The notes under the pieces are model-generated. The model saw nothing but the letters and a program-made list of their open reading frames with translations. It searched no databases and had not been told where the DNA came from. This document shows, one piece after another, positions 42,501 through 51,329 of a DNA stretch of 64,000 bases. The position numbers and the translations under genes are program-made. Numbering within the stretch: position 1 is the first letter of the stretch; the number at the start of each line of letters is the position of its first letter. Source of the DNA: Pyropia yezoensis (lineage: Eukaryota > Rhodophyta > Bangiophyceae > Bangiales > Bangiaceae); the NCBI GenBank assembly GCA_009829735.1, contig CM020618.1, positions 14,738,568-14,802,567 of the forward strand, written 5' to 3'.

Positions 42501-43649
42501 TGGCTTAGCTTCCGGCTTGAGTTGCATCCGGTGTAGAGTGGCGTCCATCTTGCCCAGCTCTCCAGACCACAGGTGCCGATATTCCTGGAGAAGCTTCTCC
42601 AGTGCCTCCTTCAAGTCGGGAGGAACATTTTCTTGTTTGACCTTCAGCATCCCGGGTGGTGCTTGTTCGGGTTTCGGAGTAGCGCTGCCAGCCTGCTCTT
42701 GTTTCGGAGGTACGTATAAGGCCGTCAAGTTGGATGCCAGTTCTTGTTGCAGGTTCAGGAGGTCTTCCTTGCTCATAGCACGGGCGGATCCCCGGTAAGG
42801 CTCTGCTGTACCAACTCGGGTGCCCTTGGCGAGGGTTATTGGCTTCCGGCTCACGTTGACGATTAGCACCGAGAACGGGGTGTGCCATTCTACCTTCTTG
42901 TGATGTCCGTGGGCCAAGTATAACCGGTGTTTCGCCAGAAATTCCTTACGTCCGTAGATCAGGCATTGACCTGCAATCCGGGTCGTTACTTGAACCTTGG
43001 TCTCCGAGCGAGGAGGTAGGAGCACCGGTTTAAAGAGAGTCAAGGTAGAGGGTGGGATGCGTTCCCTCTTGCTCTTGGCTACGCGAACCTTGGCGTCCAG
43101 ATGCTCCAATACCGGTGACACAAACCCATGGTTGAACTGCACCTTCCCTTCTCCGGGTAGGATGCTCTTGACATGCTGCTTCTGGAAGTCCCAGCCTAGG
43201 ATGAGGGGGACTGATAGGGTCTTGACTACTAGAAAGGGAAAAAGCATTGGTTCATTGTTGACATAGATGGCGACAGGAAGACGGCCAAGCGGTCGTAGGG
43301 TTTGACCCGAAGCGTCGACAATGTGGGTTCTGGTAGGCGCTCTCCAGGCATGTCGACGCCAGCCCGGAGGTAACAGGTTCTCAGTGATGACGCTTGGTAC
43401 GGCTCCCGTGTCAACCACCGGCGTAACAGCTTGGGGGAGGCTATCCCCCACACGCATACGAGCATTAATCTTGAGGTTTTCCTTACGCAGGACGAGCAAG
43501 GTCCCCTTGAACAAACAGGGTGTCCAGGCGGCTACCAGTTGAGCAGGTAACTGCCGTCGTTTTTCCCGGCACGCAAGGGGAGAGCGGGTAGAAGTACCCT
43601 GCCGTCGGAGGTTCGGGAAGACACTTGGGGAGAGCGCCTGCCCTACTCG
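39555..43649 (-). CDS. pol: E4 pol polyprotein, read by -1 frameshift from gag (1364 codons)
   Basis: The frame opens at the slippery site and is uninterrupted. With residues counted from the Leu codon at 43514: aspartic protease DTGA (35-38), RT with TLDCNAGYWQ (about 427) and YLDD (490-493), RNase H with LETDACG (about 640), TERECLAVVW (about 685) and RTDHASL (about 710), integrase HHCC finger (about 865-905), DDE core (SMDILGP about 929, TDNGPQF about 989, GQVERFN about 1025), chromodomain (about 1215-1265), acidic tail. All catalytic residues are present. The chromodomain probably steers integration to marked chromatin, as known for chromoviruses. Confidence 0.95.
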   Translation of the reverse strand, partial: RVGQALSPSVFPNLRRQGTSTRSPLACREKRRQLPAQLVAAWTPCLFKGTLLVLRKENLKINARMRVGDSLPQAVTPVVDTGAVPSVITENLLPPGWRRHAWRAPTRTHIVDASGQTLRPLGRLPVAIYVNNEPMLFPFLVVKTLSVPLILGWDFQKQHVKSILPGEGKVQFNHGFVSPVLEHLDAKVRVAKSKRERIPPSTLTLFKPVLLPPRSETKVQVTTRIAGQCLIYGRKEFLAKHRLYLAHGHHKKVEWHTPFSVLIVNVSRKPITLAKGTRVGTAEPYRGSARAMSKEDLLNLQQELASNLTALYVPPKQEQAGSATPKPEQAPPGMLKVKQENVPPDLKEALEKLLQEYRHLWSGELGKMDATLHRMQLKPEAKPVHMQPYRAGPHRRDEIEKQVNKMLKMDVIEPSDGEWAFPVVVVPKTGGHFRFCVDYRRLNEMTVKDVYPIPQMDDCIDFLGDATLFSTLDCNAGYWQIPLADEDKDKTTFTCHLRLFRCKRLPFGLTNAPATFQRAIDIILSGLTWRTCLVYLDDIIVFSKTPAEHLEHLREVLALLSKAGVTLKAEKCHLFETEVEYLGHVLSPGELRVNEKNIKALRHARQPKTQTELKSFLGMCNVYRRFVRDCALIGRPLTKLTSKKLPAQLPVFDEKQTAAFEELKKRLTTTPVLALPKREGQFVLETDACGVQVGCSLLQQQPDGHFLPIGYYSRVLTPAEKNYSTTERECLAVVWACFLLRPYLEGQEFLIRTDHASLRWLLCMDSSQGKVARWRLCLSEFKYKVCTRAGREHHCADTMSQLETPAADTGPIPEEIPCFILPNVGRGWHAPLYETPEAHQPVTIHRMLEAQLTDPQCLELRHQMDLNRNSRFSESTDGLLVRVSLFDGATQVYVPRSLRADILRLEHSSPQAGHPGINRMYASMRRHYYWETMASDVHKYLEACVSCARNRLSQRKKTSKLRLFPAVEPFASLSMDILGPLPETSSGNIYLLIICDRSSKFTRAIPLRTITALDVTSAFCEYWIAAYGPPDSVLTDNGPQFASLFFQGACDLMGIKNLYTTTYHPQTNGQVERFNRTLVDMLRHYVEEHQEDWDELLAVLTLAYNSRVHRTTWVAPLDFVTPRRLTNFSLERIPDGLQPALKSGPKAKDEFLEQLKLLLPRVKESISKTQERYKRGYDKGVREKNKELGGGDWVFVDNHSKTRGKLDSKTDGPYEILNTDGWTFLLDVDGSPYRVSTDHVTRAPPPSQRDLTRRKRAAVPWLSQEEGPEYVYVKFVDHAWRDGRLYLRVRWFGFNPADDTWEPSNRLPIADVCAYTRRNGIEGTPVARAGKILESDSEEDQEDGANQDPRDEPSSSATDAEQED

Positions 43650-45403
43650 TTTCCCGGGTCTGAGGATTCCTTAGAGGTTTCGGTCTCCAGGTCAAAGTCC
43701 GTAGGAGTTTCCCTTGCCAGAGCCTCCGTGATGCTCTGTAAGGTTGCCACTCGGATTGCGTGTACCTGTGCCTTGTCCATCTTGGAGGGTGCTCGCCGGT
43801 CAGCCCAGTTGACCGCCATTGAAAACACTAGTCCTTCACGCTTGAGTTTCTCCTGGAGATCCTTGGGAATGGTGGGGCACTGGTAGGACATGTGATCCTC
43901 CTTCTGGCACAGCCAACAAGACCGGAACCGCTGGTTCTTGACTTGCTTGGGGGCGACCAGAGATGGTTGCTCCTTAGAAATGAAGCCGCCCCACTTGTCC
44001 CCTGACCCCATGGGTGAGGCCTCGTCAACCGCGAGTACCTGTACAGGGCTATCACCTCCCTTATACTTGTCGGGTCCGGGTCGAACTCGCGACAACGGCT
44101 TGGGAGTTGATACCATGGGAGCTTGGAGGGCCCTGGCTTGCCGGTACTTGCCCTGGGTGTAGGCCATCAACTGCTGGAAGGTATGTTCTTGATGTTCCTG
44201 GTTGTAGTTCTCCGCATCCACTTGAAGATATTCAGGAAGCCCTTCCGAGGAGATCATCTTGAGCCTGTCCTCAGGGTCAACGTTGCCACAAGCCTCGCTC
44301 ATCTCCCGGAAACGGCGGGCGAAGGCCTCTGGAGTCTCTTGTCGTTCCGTGGTTGCCCGATTCAACTTGCCCACTGCTTTACGCAGAGAGTCCGCGTCAG
44401 CGTAGTTGGTCAGGAGCCAGTTGACCGCTTCCGGATAGCTCCCAACGGTACGCCCGACGATGTGTCCGGCTGAGTCTGGTAGAACCTGCGCGAACAGCTG
44501 TTCCGCATCTCCGGTCATGAAGTTAACCAGGAGGTAGAGAGCCTTGCCCTCGGACACATCGTTGTCATTGCATGCCTTGACGAACCGGCGCAGGAAGGCA
44601 AAGATAAGCGCCGGTCTCTTCCCGGAGAACTTAGGATGTCCCCCGAAGCTCGGCTGCATTCGCCGGTTCAGGGACGCCATCTTCTTGGCCATCTTCCGGG
44701 TGTAACCTTGGTCTTGGTTCTCCAGCCGGTAGTTACCCCAATACGTGACCTTGTTCAGGGTGGCATCTCCCACTTGGTGGGCAGGGAAGTCAAAATCGAC
44801 TAGCCTGCGCCAGGTGGGACCGGGAGATGCCTCCCAATCATATCCCTCCTCAGAGCTGGAGGAACTGGTCTCGCTGGTGCTAGAGCGACGACGACGGCGC
44901 CGACGCCTCCGGCTGCTCCGGTTACCGGTCTTGGAGCTCCCCGCCGCATAGGATGCAAGGGGGCGAAAAGCTTGGCCGGTCCCAGGAGTCGAGGTCTCAG
45001 GGAGACCCGTAGAACCAGTCACAACGGTGCCTCTGGCATCGCTAGTGCCCACAGGAAGAGGTGTACACACCCAACTGCCATGTGTGGGTCCAGGAGTAAA
45101 CACACCAGGGGCTATCCCTGGAGGTTGAGGAGTAGAACCGACAGGAGGGAGACGTCTGCTGCGAGCGGACTCAAACGCCGTTGACCCCGGGGTGGCTCCC
45201 ACAGGAGGAACAGCCGGAGGAACGGGAGCAGGTGGTGCTTGGCCGCCTGTGGACTCCAGTCCGCTACCGGATGTCACACCCAGGTCTGCTTCACCCGTAG
45301 GGAGAACGCCGGGTTGGGCACCGTCCCCCGCGGTGACCAGGGATGCGTCAAGGGACGCGGGGTCTACCCCTTCGGGCACCGTCGTGCCAGGGAGGGTAGC
45401 CAT
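43643..45403 (-). CDS. gag: E4 gag (586 aa)
   Basis: ATG at 45403 (AACATGG). Same organisation as the E3 gag: Pro/Gly-rich N-terminus, Arg tract plus acidic Ser run, helical capsid-like region, CCHC knuckle CWLCQKEDHMSYQC, PGNE-stop. Slippery GGGAAAC at 43649-43655. Confidence 0.93.
   Translation of the reverse strand: MATLPGTTVPEGVDPASLDASLVTAGDGAQPGVLPTGEADLGVTSGSGLESTGGQAPPAPVPPAVPPVGATPGSTAFESARSRRLPPVGSTPQPPGIAPGVFTPGPTHGSWVCTPLPVGTSDARGTVVTGSTGLPETSTPGTGQAFRPLASYAAGSSKTGNRSSRRRRRRRRRSSTSETSSSSSEEGYDWEASPGPTWRRLVDFDFPAHQVGDATLNKVTYWGNYRLENQDQGYTRKMAKKMASLNRRMQPSFGGHPKFSGKRPALIFAFLRRFVKACNDNDVSEGKALYLLVNFMTGDAEQLFAQVLPDSAGHIVGRTVGSYPEAVNWLLTNYADADSLRKAVGKLNRATTERQETPEAFARRFREMSEACGNVDPEDRLKMISSEGLPEYLQVDAENYNQEHQEHTFQQLMAYTQGKYRQARALQAPMVSTPKPLSRVRPGPDKYKGGDSPVQVLAVDEASPMGSGDKWGGFISKEQPSLVAPKQVKNQRFRSCWLCQKEDHMSYQCPTIPKDLQEKLKREGLVFSMAVNWADRRAPSKMDKAQVHAIRVATLQSITEALARETPTDFDLETETSKESSDPGNE
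43649..43655 (-). promoter_or_regulatory. -1 ribosomal frameshift site, E4 gag to pol
   Basis: G GGA AAC GAG TAG on the minus strand. The -1 frame continues without stop for 1364 codons, so pol is best explained as a gag-pol fusion product. Confidence 0.8.
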
Positions 45404-45594
45404 GTTGGTCTCTTGACAGCCACAGTCCAGTTGCCTGCGTGTCCAAAGATCGCCGGACCACAAGAGAGGGGTTGGAGAGCCAGGAATGGGATTCCCGTGA
45501 ACGGGTGCAAATAATCCCCAAACCACCGAAAAAGACAGAACAGGAACAACCCAACCGCTGCTCCCAAATGTCTCTTCTCAAACACTCCAATCAA

Positions 45595-45612
45595 TCCCCT
45601 GCTGCTCCACCA
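45595..45612 (-). promoter_or_regulatory. E4 primer-binding site
   Basis: TGGTGGAGCAGCAGGGGA on the minus strand, four bases inside the 5' LTR. Same as in E2 and E3. Confidence 0.85.
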
Positions 45613-45616
45613 AATA

Positions 45617-46187
45617 TATGGTATAAAACTCGATCCTCTCAGACACGTGTCAATATCCCTCGGGGAAAAGGGACAGGTAACATAGAAAGAGGAACTACGA
45701 GAATGGTATGCCTGTTGCCTCACGTGCCTGCTCGCAGAGCAAACAGATACGCACGGTAGTGCACACGGGGAAGAGGAAAGCAAACGCGCAGTTGTCTTTT
45801 TCCTGAGGCCGCGGGCCAAGGGCGCCTCGCTGTCCCTCTTAACGTGCATCTGGGGGAGCCTCGGCACGTTGGCCAGGTAGCCCCCCCATAACCCCGAGTG
45901 GCCCCGACCCGAGTCTAACCTCGTCAGGTCGGGGGCCACTATCACTACTAATTCTATTCCCACTCACTAATCTCACACTCAAATTCTCTCAAATCAAGTC
46001 CCTCACAAGTATGCAAAAACCCATCAGCAATCCCTCTCTCACGTGTGGATAGCGTAGTCCACCGCATCCCAGTGCCGGGCACGGGCCACGGCCGCCAACC
46101 ATCACCACACGGCGGGCGTGTTCTGGCACCTGGTGCCCTCTGGTTGTAGTCCCGGGTCGGCGCCAAGTCGGAGCCAGGGATGCTACA
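45617..46187 (-). repeat. E4 5' LTR
   Basis: 571 bp. On the minus strand TGTAGCATCC...ATACCATA (the last CA is altered). Followed on the plus strand by the target duplication CCCCG. Confidence 0.93.
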
Positions 46188-46192
46188 CCCCG

Positions 46193-47020
46193 GGGTCACC
46201 ATGGCTCTCCCCAAGTTGGGGAGAGACGCCCTGGCGGCAGCGGCACGAGACCCGCCTCGAGTTGAGGGGGGCTCGGATCGTGGGTAGATGGGTGGCCTCC
46301 CCAGCGTGGGGCGGCCCATGGGAATGTGAAGGGGATGTGTTCGTGGTGGTGAAGTAAGAACCGGGGAGAGCCAGCTGCCGAGTGGGCAAGCTTGAGGAGA
46401 GGGGCGGTCAACGTGACCGCCTCCACATCCGCGTTACGTACTCGAGGGGGGACAGCATGTCGCGCCCCCCAACGCCGGACGTGCGTTTACGCGCCCCCTC
46501 ACAGGGCCGACCGGGTCGGTCGGAACTGAGGAGAGGGGAGTGTGGCAGTATTGACCCCCAGGTAGGGGGCAACACGTGCCATGCAAGGGGCGGCAGGCCA
46601 CTAGCCTGACCCGTTCCTCCCTTGCATTTGGGTCCATATTCCCTAAGTTTGGGATAGTTAGCTTAGTAGTAAATCCAACTTGGATTTGAGGGTTTTCTCC
46701 ATTTATCGTCTTGAATTTTCGTGTGGCCCGGTGGGCAGGTGCTGGGGTGGGAGATTCTGAGTGGCGAGATTCTGAGGGGACCCTGGGGGGATAAGGGGAG
46801 GGACAGCGGGGCTTGGCCTTGCTTCCCCGTCCCGACCAAGAAACTGTTGGACCACACACCATCTTCTTGTTTGTCAGTGGGGGGACTGCCCCACAACAGG
46901 GATAGAGTGTGTGCGACTTGCACTTCTTCCGGTCCCCCCGACATGGGAGGCAGCCCTTGTGCACCGCCCCAACTTGGGTGTCGCGTGTGCGAGAGGTTCT
47001 TGCCACACCACCCACGCATC
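46193..47020. other. Right flank of E4: broken minus-strand coding stretch, then gene-poor DNA
   Basis: A minus-strand frame from ATG 46319 runs to the E4 border in a frame that continues on the other side at 36534, so E4 split an ORF. Near 46442-46457 a purine tract (GAGGGGGGACAGCA) is followed by TGTCGC at 46458, which resembles the PPT/3' LTR junction of E3/E4 and could be the 3' end of E1. AAATCCAAcTTGGATTT (46671-46687) is a perfect short palindrome, and GAGATTCTGAG is directly repeated near 46752-46777. No gene is supported between 46460 and 47020. Confidence 0.4.
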
Positions 47021-48469
47021 ATGGCCGAGCAGGACCCGCTGGCCCTGGACGTTGAGGCTGTGCTGGCTGACTCGGAGGATATGGACGTGGCAGAAGCTGT
47101 TGCCGCACATATGACTGTTCTACACCACTGGCGGGTGCGCAAGCGTGGTGCCCTCGTTGGCGACATCCGTCTCTTTCGTGGGCATGTCGTGGGACGTCGG
47201 CCTAACAAGCTGCGCAACTTTGGGAGGAGGTTGTGTGGGATTCTAATCGATTACTTTGGGGTGTCCGGAAACCCGCCGGTGTACGACGAGGATGACTTTG
47301 AGCGTCGCTTTCGGGTGCCGCGGAGTGTGTTTGTGCGTGTATACCAGGCTGTGAAGGACCAGCCTGGGTTTATACAAACTATTGATGCTTTTGGCCGACC
47401 GCGCGCGCACCCGCTGCAGAAGCTGGTCACCGCTTTTCGGGTACTCGCGTATGAGGAGTCAGCTCATCTTCCGGGCGAATATTGCCGCATTTCTCGCTCG
47501 ACGGTGGATAATGCTGTGCGTGACCTGGTGTATTACATTGTGGATATCTTTGGGCCAAACTATTTGCGGCAGCCGAACGCGGAGGAGCTGACGAATTTGC
47601 TGAAGCGGAGCGCGGAGCAGGGCGTGCCAGGCTGTATTGGGTCGCTTGACTGCTCGCATTGGGAGTGGCGGGCGTGCCCGAAGGGCATGCAGGGGTCCTT
47701 TCAGAACCGCAAGAGGCGCAGATCTATCGTTATGGAGACTGTTTGCTACGAGGACCTGTACATCTGGCATCTTTTTGTTGGTCGCCCCGGCAGTTTGAAC
47801 GACATCTACGTTATGCAGCAGTCGCCGCTGTACCACGACATCACGGCGGGTTTGTGGGCGCCACGGGACCGGCCCTTTACCGCCAATGGAGTCACTCGCA
47901 CGCTGCTGTACTACCTCACTGACAAGATCTATCCCAACTATGCTTTTTTTGTGCAGGCGTATGCCAACTCAGACACGGAGAAGAAGCAGATCTTTAACCT
48001 TTTGCAGGAGGCGCTGAGCAAGGACGTGGAGAGGCTGTATGCTGTTTTGACCGCGCGCTGGCATATTGCCCTTCATCCTGCGCGCTATGCGACAGTCGCG
48101 CGGATTACGGTCGTCGCCACGGCCGTGGCCATTTTGTACAACATGGTTACGGAGGTACGTCGGTGCGGGTATTTCTTTCGCCGGCGAGCGCGCATGAGAG
48201 CTGCTGGGGGGGGGGCGAGGATGGGGGACGCCGGTAGTGCTGCTGCTGGGGTTGGGGCACCCGGCGGTGGGGCTGACGGGGGGCTCCACCATCTGGCCTA
48301 CCCTCCCCCCGCTGTTCAGCCACTTGGGCAGCTGCCTGTGGACTCCTTTTTGCGGGCTGCGCAGGCGTGGAGGGAGGTGCGGAACCAGACCGCGCACGTG
48401 GCTTTTCGCAACGACCTGGCAGCCGACATCTTCAAGGAGCGCGCAGCACTTCTGGAACACTACCTTTGA
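47021..48469 (+). CDS. PIF/Harbinger-like DDE transposase (482 aa)
   Basis: ATG 47021 (ATCATGG) is chosen; the frame is open further upstream but without coding character. The N-terminal half is helical with a likely helix-turn-helix (LAYEESAHLPGEYCRISRST). The catalytic triad is visible: D210 in IGSLDCSHWEW, D261 in GSLNDIYV, E337 in KDVERLYAVL followed by ARWHI. This pattern is that of the DDE_Tnp_4 / plant transposon protein (PF04827) group. Length is near the usual 400-480. The C-terminal tail is Gly/Ala-rich. The neighbour 49619-50350 is the expected second protein of such elements. I could not find terminal inverted repeats. Confidence 0.88.
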   Translation: MAEQDPLALDVEAVLADSEDMDVAEAVAAHMTVLHHWRVRKRGALVGDIRLFRGHVVGRRPNKLRNFGRRLCGILIDYFGVSGNPPVYDEDDFERRFRVPRSVFVRVYQAVKDQPGFIQTIDAFGRPRAHPLQKLVTAFRVLAYEESAHLPGEYCRISRSTVDNAVRDLVYYIVDIFGPNYLRQPNAEELTNLLKRSAEQGVPGCIGSLDCSHWEWRACPKGMQGSFQNRKRRRSIVMETVCYEDLYIWHLFVGRPGSLNDIYVMQQSPLYHDITAGLWAPRDRPFTANGVTRTLLYYLTDKIYPNYAFFVQAYANSDTEKKQIFNLLQEALSKDVERLYAVLTARWHIALHPARYATVARITVVATAVAILYNMVTEVRRCGYFFRRRARMRAAGGGARMGDAGSAAAGVGAPGGGADGGLHHLAYPPPAVQPLGQLPVDSFLRAAQAWREVRNQTAHVAFRNDLAADIFKERAALLEHYL

Positions 48470-49618
48470 GTTTTATGGCTGAGCTGGGCATTGTACGAGA
48501 GCAAAGGTTTTTTCCCGTTGGGCAGCGGTTTTTTTTCCTTGGAACACTTCGCCGTACTGCAGGGCTTGGGCAGTATAGTACAAAAGTATAAGAGAGCGCC
48601 AGTGTCCATAAAACAGTGCGCCATGATAGAAACTGCGGCCCGAATTGAGTATATACGTGTGTGTAGGGCGGCCAGTGCCAAAAAAGAGCGGAAAGAGATG
48701 GACCAACAGTCGGTGGTTGTCCCCAAGTCTTTTTGTAGCGCGATCGCTGAGCGGCCGGTCGTACAGCAGGCACTGCCGCCCCCTTCGCGCGTGGTGGTCT
48801 TCAGGATAATCCCTCCGCCCCTTCATAGGACTCCGCCACTCTCCCGGTCACTCGCCTCACACCTCGGCACGCCATCAGACACTCGCGAGGTCGCTCAAGC
48901 CGGCCACGGCACGTGCCGCCGCTTCCCCCCCCCCACCCATACCAAGGGACTCCCCCCTACTCCCTTCCAGGTACGTTGTGGCGGACACCGTCCCCCCCTC
49001 AGTCGGACCCGCATGTGGGCACAAGCGACTCCTTTAAGGTGAGGACGGCTTATAGGGCTGGCAAGACAAAGGGACAAGGTAGGTAGGAAAAAAAAAAAAG
49101 CCCCTGCCGAATGGGGCAAAAAAAAAACCTTTGCTCATGCGCTGCCACTACTCAAGCTACAACGGGTCCAACGGCTGCCACTCGTATCACAGGTCCACCA
49201 GGAACAGCAAGGACATAGTCGTCACAAAGATCGAAAGCAAAGCAAATAACCACAAGAAAGGGCGCGCTAGGTGCAGTGGGAGTCGCTGCTGGCGGATGAC
49301 CCGGAGGACATGTCCTGCAACTGTGGCGGGGGGCGAGAGAAAGGAGGGGAGTCGGGTCCTTCCTCAGAGAGGGGCACGGTGGTGATAAGCGCACGATTGA
49401 GGCGCTTCTCAGCTGTGGCGGCTTTGCGCCGCTGAGACTCGGTGCCACGCGTCCGCTTCATCGGCACAACCGCAGGTGTCGGAGGTGCAGAGGGCTGTGG
49501 CACGGCCGCAGAAGGTCCATCAGTTGCAGAGGGTGGGAAGGCCTCTGTGGCGACGGGATCAACAGCTTCTGTGGCCGCAGATGCGGCCGGATCAGGTCCA
49601 TCAGGTACAGCAGCTTCC
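48470..49618. other. Intergenic, between convergent Harbinger genes
   Basis: No gene supported. It contains a symmetrical motif at 49088-49127: a run of 12 A, hairpin GCCCC-tgccgaat-GGGGC, then a run of 10 A. On the minus strand this is a GC hairpin followed by Ts. This may be a 3'-end structure for the convergent pair, or a retroposed tail. Not decided. Confidence 0.4.
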
Positions 49619-50350
49619 TCAGCAGGGGCTCCCGACCGTGGGCGTGACTCCCAAACGGGCGGGGCCTGGGGAAGTGGCGGAGTGGCTGCTCCCACTCGTC
49701 GTCTTCGATCTCATACACTGCCGGTCCTGCAGTCCTGCGATACCGCCGGCACTTGCGCTTGCAGCGCCTGCACCGCGTCCGGATCCACTGCCGCTGTCCC
49801 CGACATCTGCAGAGTCGTCGTCGTCGTCGCTGGCACTGTCGCTGCTCTCACCACCGGAGAGGCCACAAGCAAAGGCTCCAGGCGCCCCACTCCACTTGTC
49901 GTACCCCCGCATCACCCTCCAGCATGGCAGCCACTTCTCCAGGTGGTAGTGTTTGCGCTTGTCCGCCGCAGTGGCTGTCCCGTCAATACGACGCTGGTGG
50001 GCCTGGATCGCTGCATAGACGGGCTGGCCCTTGCTGTAGGCAAGGGCCCCCAAAATCATCGCCGCCTCGTCCGGGGTGCCAGTCAGGTCCATTCGCTGCA
50101 CGGCCAGCCAGGAGGATGCAAATGCGCTTACCACCTTCTTGGCCTTGTCCATCACCTTCTTCACCGCGCTCACCGTCCGCGCCACATAGTCCGCATTTCC
50201 CAGCACCGCCTCGTCGTACGCCTCTGACACTGCCGCCCAAAACTCAGCGCTCCTTTGGTCGGTCCCCTTGATGGGGTCGTTGCTCACGACCAAAAACCCC
50301 TTGCAGAGAACGTCCAGCTCCTCACTCGTCCACCCCCGTTGCGTGCCCAT
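49619..50350 (-). CDS. Harbinger-associated Myb/SANT-like protein (243 aa)
   Basis: ATG at 50350 begins MGTQRGWTSEELDVLCKGF. The WT..E...L pattern followed by SNDPIKGTDQ and FWAAVSEAYDE is typical of the Myb/SANT-like domain of the second PIF/Harbinger gene, which helps bring the transposase to the element ends and to the nucleus. The middle is helical and Lys-rich. The C-terminus has an acidic Ser/Asp run (DDDDDSAD) and a Gly/Ser tail. It is convergent with the transposase at 47021-48469. The frame is also open upstream, so a longer N-terminus is possible. Confidence 0.75.
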   Translation of the reverse strand: MGTQRGWTSEELDVLCKGFLVVSNDPIKGTDQRSAEFWAAVSEAYDEAVLGNADYVARTVSAVKKVMDKAKKVVSAFASSWLAVQRMDLTGTPDEAAMILGALAYSKGQPVYAAIQAHQRRIDGTATAADKRKHYHLEKWLPCWRVMRGYDKWSGAPGAFACGLSGGESSDSASDDDDDSADVGDSGSGSGRGAGAASASAGGIAGLQDRQCMRSKTTSGSSHSATSPGPARLGVTPTVGSPC

Positions 50351-50360
50351 GTTGCGGGGG

Positions 50361-50472
50361 CTAGTAGCTCGGCGGGGGCTGCGGGTGTCTCCCGTCAGGG
50401 CGGCGAGGGCTGTCGTCAGCATCGCCCCTGCGGGAGATGGGCGGCGGGGGCGGGCCACGCGGAGGGAGCGGC

Positions 50473-50503
<31 letters not shown>

Positions 50504-51123
50504 AGGCCGCCCCCTGATGCGGGTGGTAGCGCGGGTGGTAGCCGCGTCCGTCGTCGTGGCGGGCACCAAACCGCTGCGGCGGCGGCGGACGTGAAGGGCG
50601 ACGGCCGGCGGGTGGCCCAAGCTTCTTGGACCCCCTGCAGGTCGGTAGGTCGGCGACCAGCCGTCGCGGGTGCGCTGCCGCTGCGGCGGCGGCAGGTACT
50701 CGTCGTTGGGAGGGGGGGGCGGGGGCGGCCAACCGTCCTCGTCGTCATCGTCCTAGTAGTAGCGTTGCGGGGGGGGCGGGGGGGGGTGATCGAAGCCTCC
50801 CCGACCGCGGTCCAGCTCCCAGAGAGGGCGGCGCGCCGGCGCCCACGAAGATGCGGGGTAGGGAGGAGAGCTGTGACGATGAGGCGGTGGTGAGCGGCGG
50901 GGATCGGCGGGTCCCGCCCCTGAAGAAGGCCACAGCGGGCGCGCCGGCGTCTGGCAGGGGCACACACATAGCCCATGTGGCAATGGCAGGAGCAACCGGG
51001 GGGGGGCGGGGGCGGGGGGCCACCCCAACGGCCCCCATCTTCCGCGTATGGGCCGCGGGGGTCTCGCAGCGGCCGCTTGGCGCTCGCGGCGTACCGGCCG
51101 CCGTCGTCGTAACGGTGGTTCAT
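50361..51123 (-). pseudogene. Possible Pro/Tyr-rich coding stretch broken by frameshifts
   Basis: From ATG 51123 (MNHRYDDGGRYA) the minus strand reads a Pro-, Tyr- and Arg-rich protein, but the coherent reading moves between frames (about 51123-50900, 50890-50753, 50750-50600, 50600-50361). It ends HPQPPPSY-stop just 11 bp before the Myb-like start. The many C/G runs make sequencing indels likely. It could be a real gene, the 5' part of the Myb-like gene, or chance in GC-rich DNA. Confidence 0.3.
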
Positions 51124-51329
51124 GGCGGGCGGGAAGGGTACGTGGTGGTGGTGTGCGTGAGTGACGGCGCGCAGGAGAGGGGAGCGAGCCCCGCACCCCG
51201 CGAAGCCAGGCAGGGGCCGCGCGCGGGAAAGAAATGAGCGCGCGGGCAGGTTTGCGCGGGCGGAAAGGGGACGGTGGCCACGGCGAAGGAAAACGGGTCG
51301 GGCTTGCCGCGCAGGACGGCGTGTCACTC

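Larger units (their letters stand above)
36535..46187 (-). mobile_element. E4: intact-looking Ty3/gypsy LTR retrotransposon
   Basis: 9653 bp, 571-bp LTRs, perfect 5-bp target duplication CCCCG (36530-36534 and 46188-46192). gag, the frameshift-dependent pol and the antisense ORF are all open with intact catalytic motifs. The LTRs differ at about ten positions. It is tail to tail with E3. Confidence 0.95.

Noticed and set aside
46600..51300. Terminal inverted repeats of the Harbinger element
   Set aside because: I compared sequence left of the transposase with sequence right of the Myb-like gene by eye and found no convincing inverted pair.
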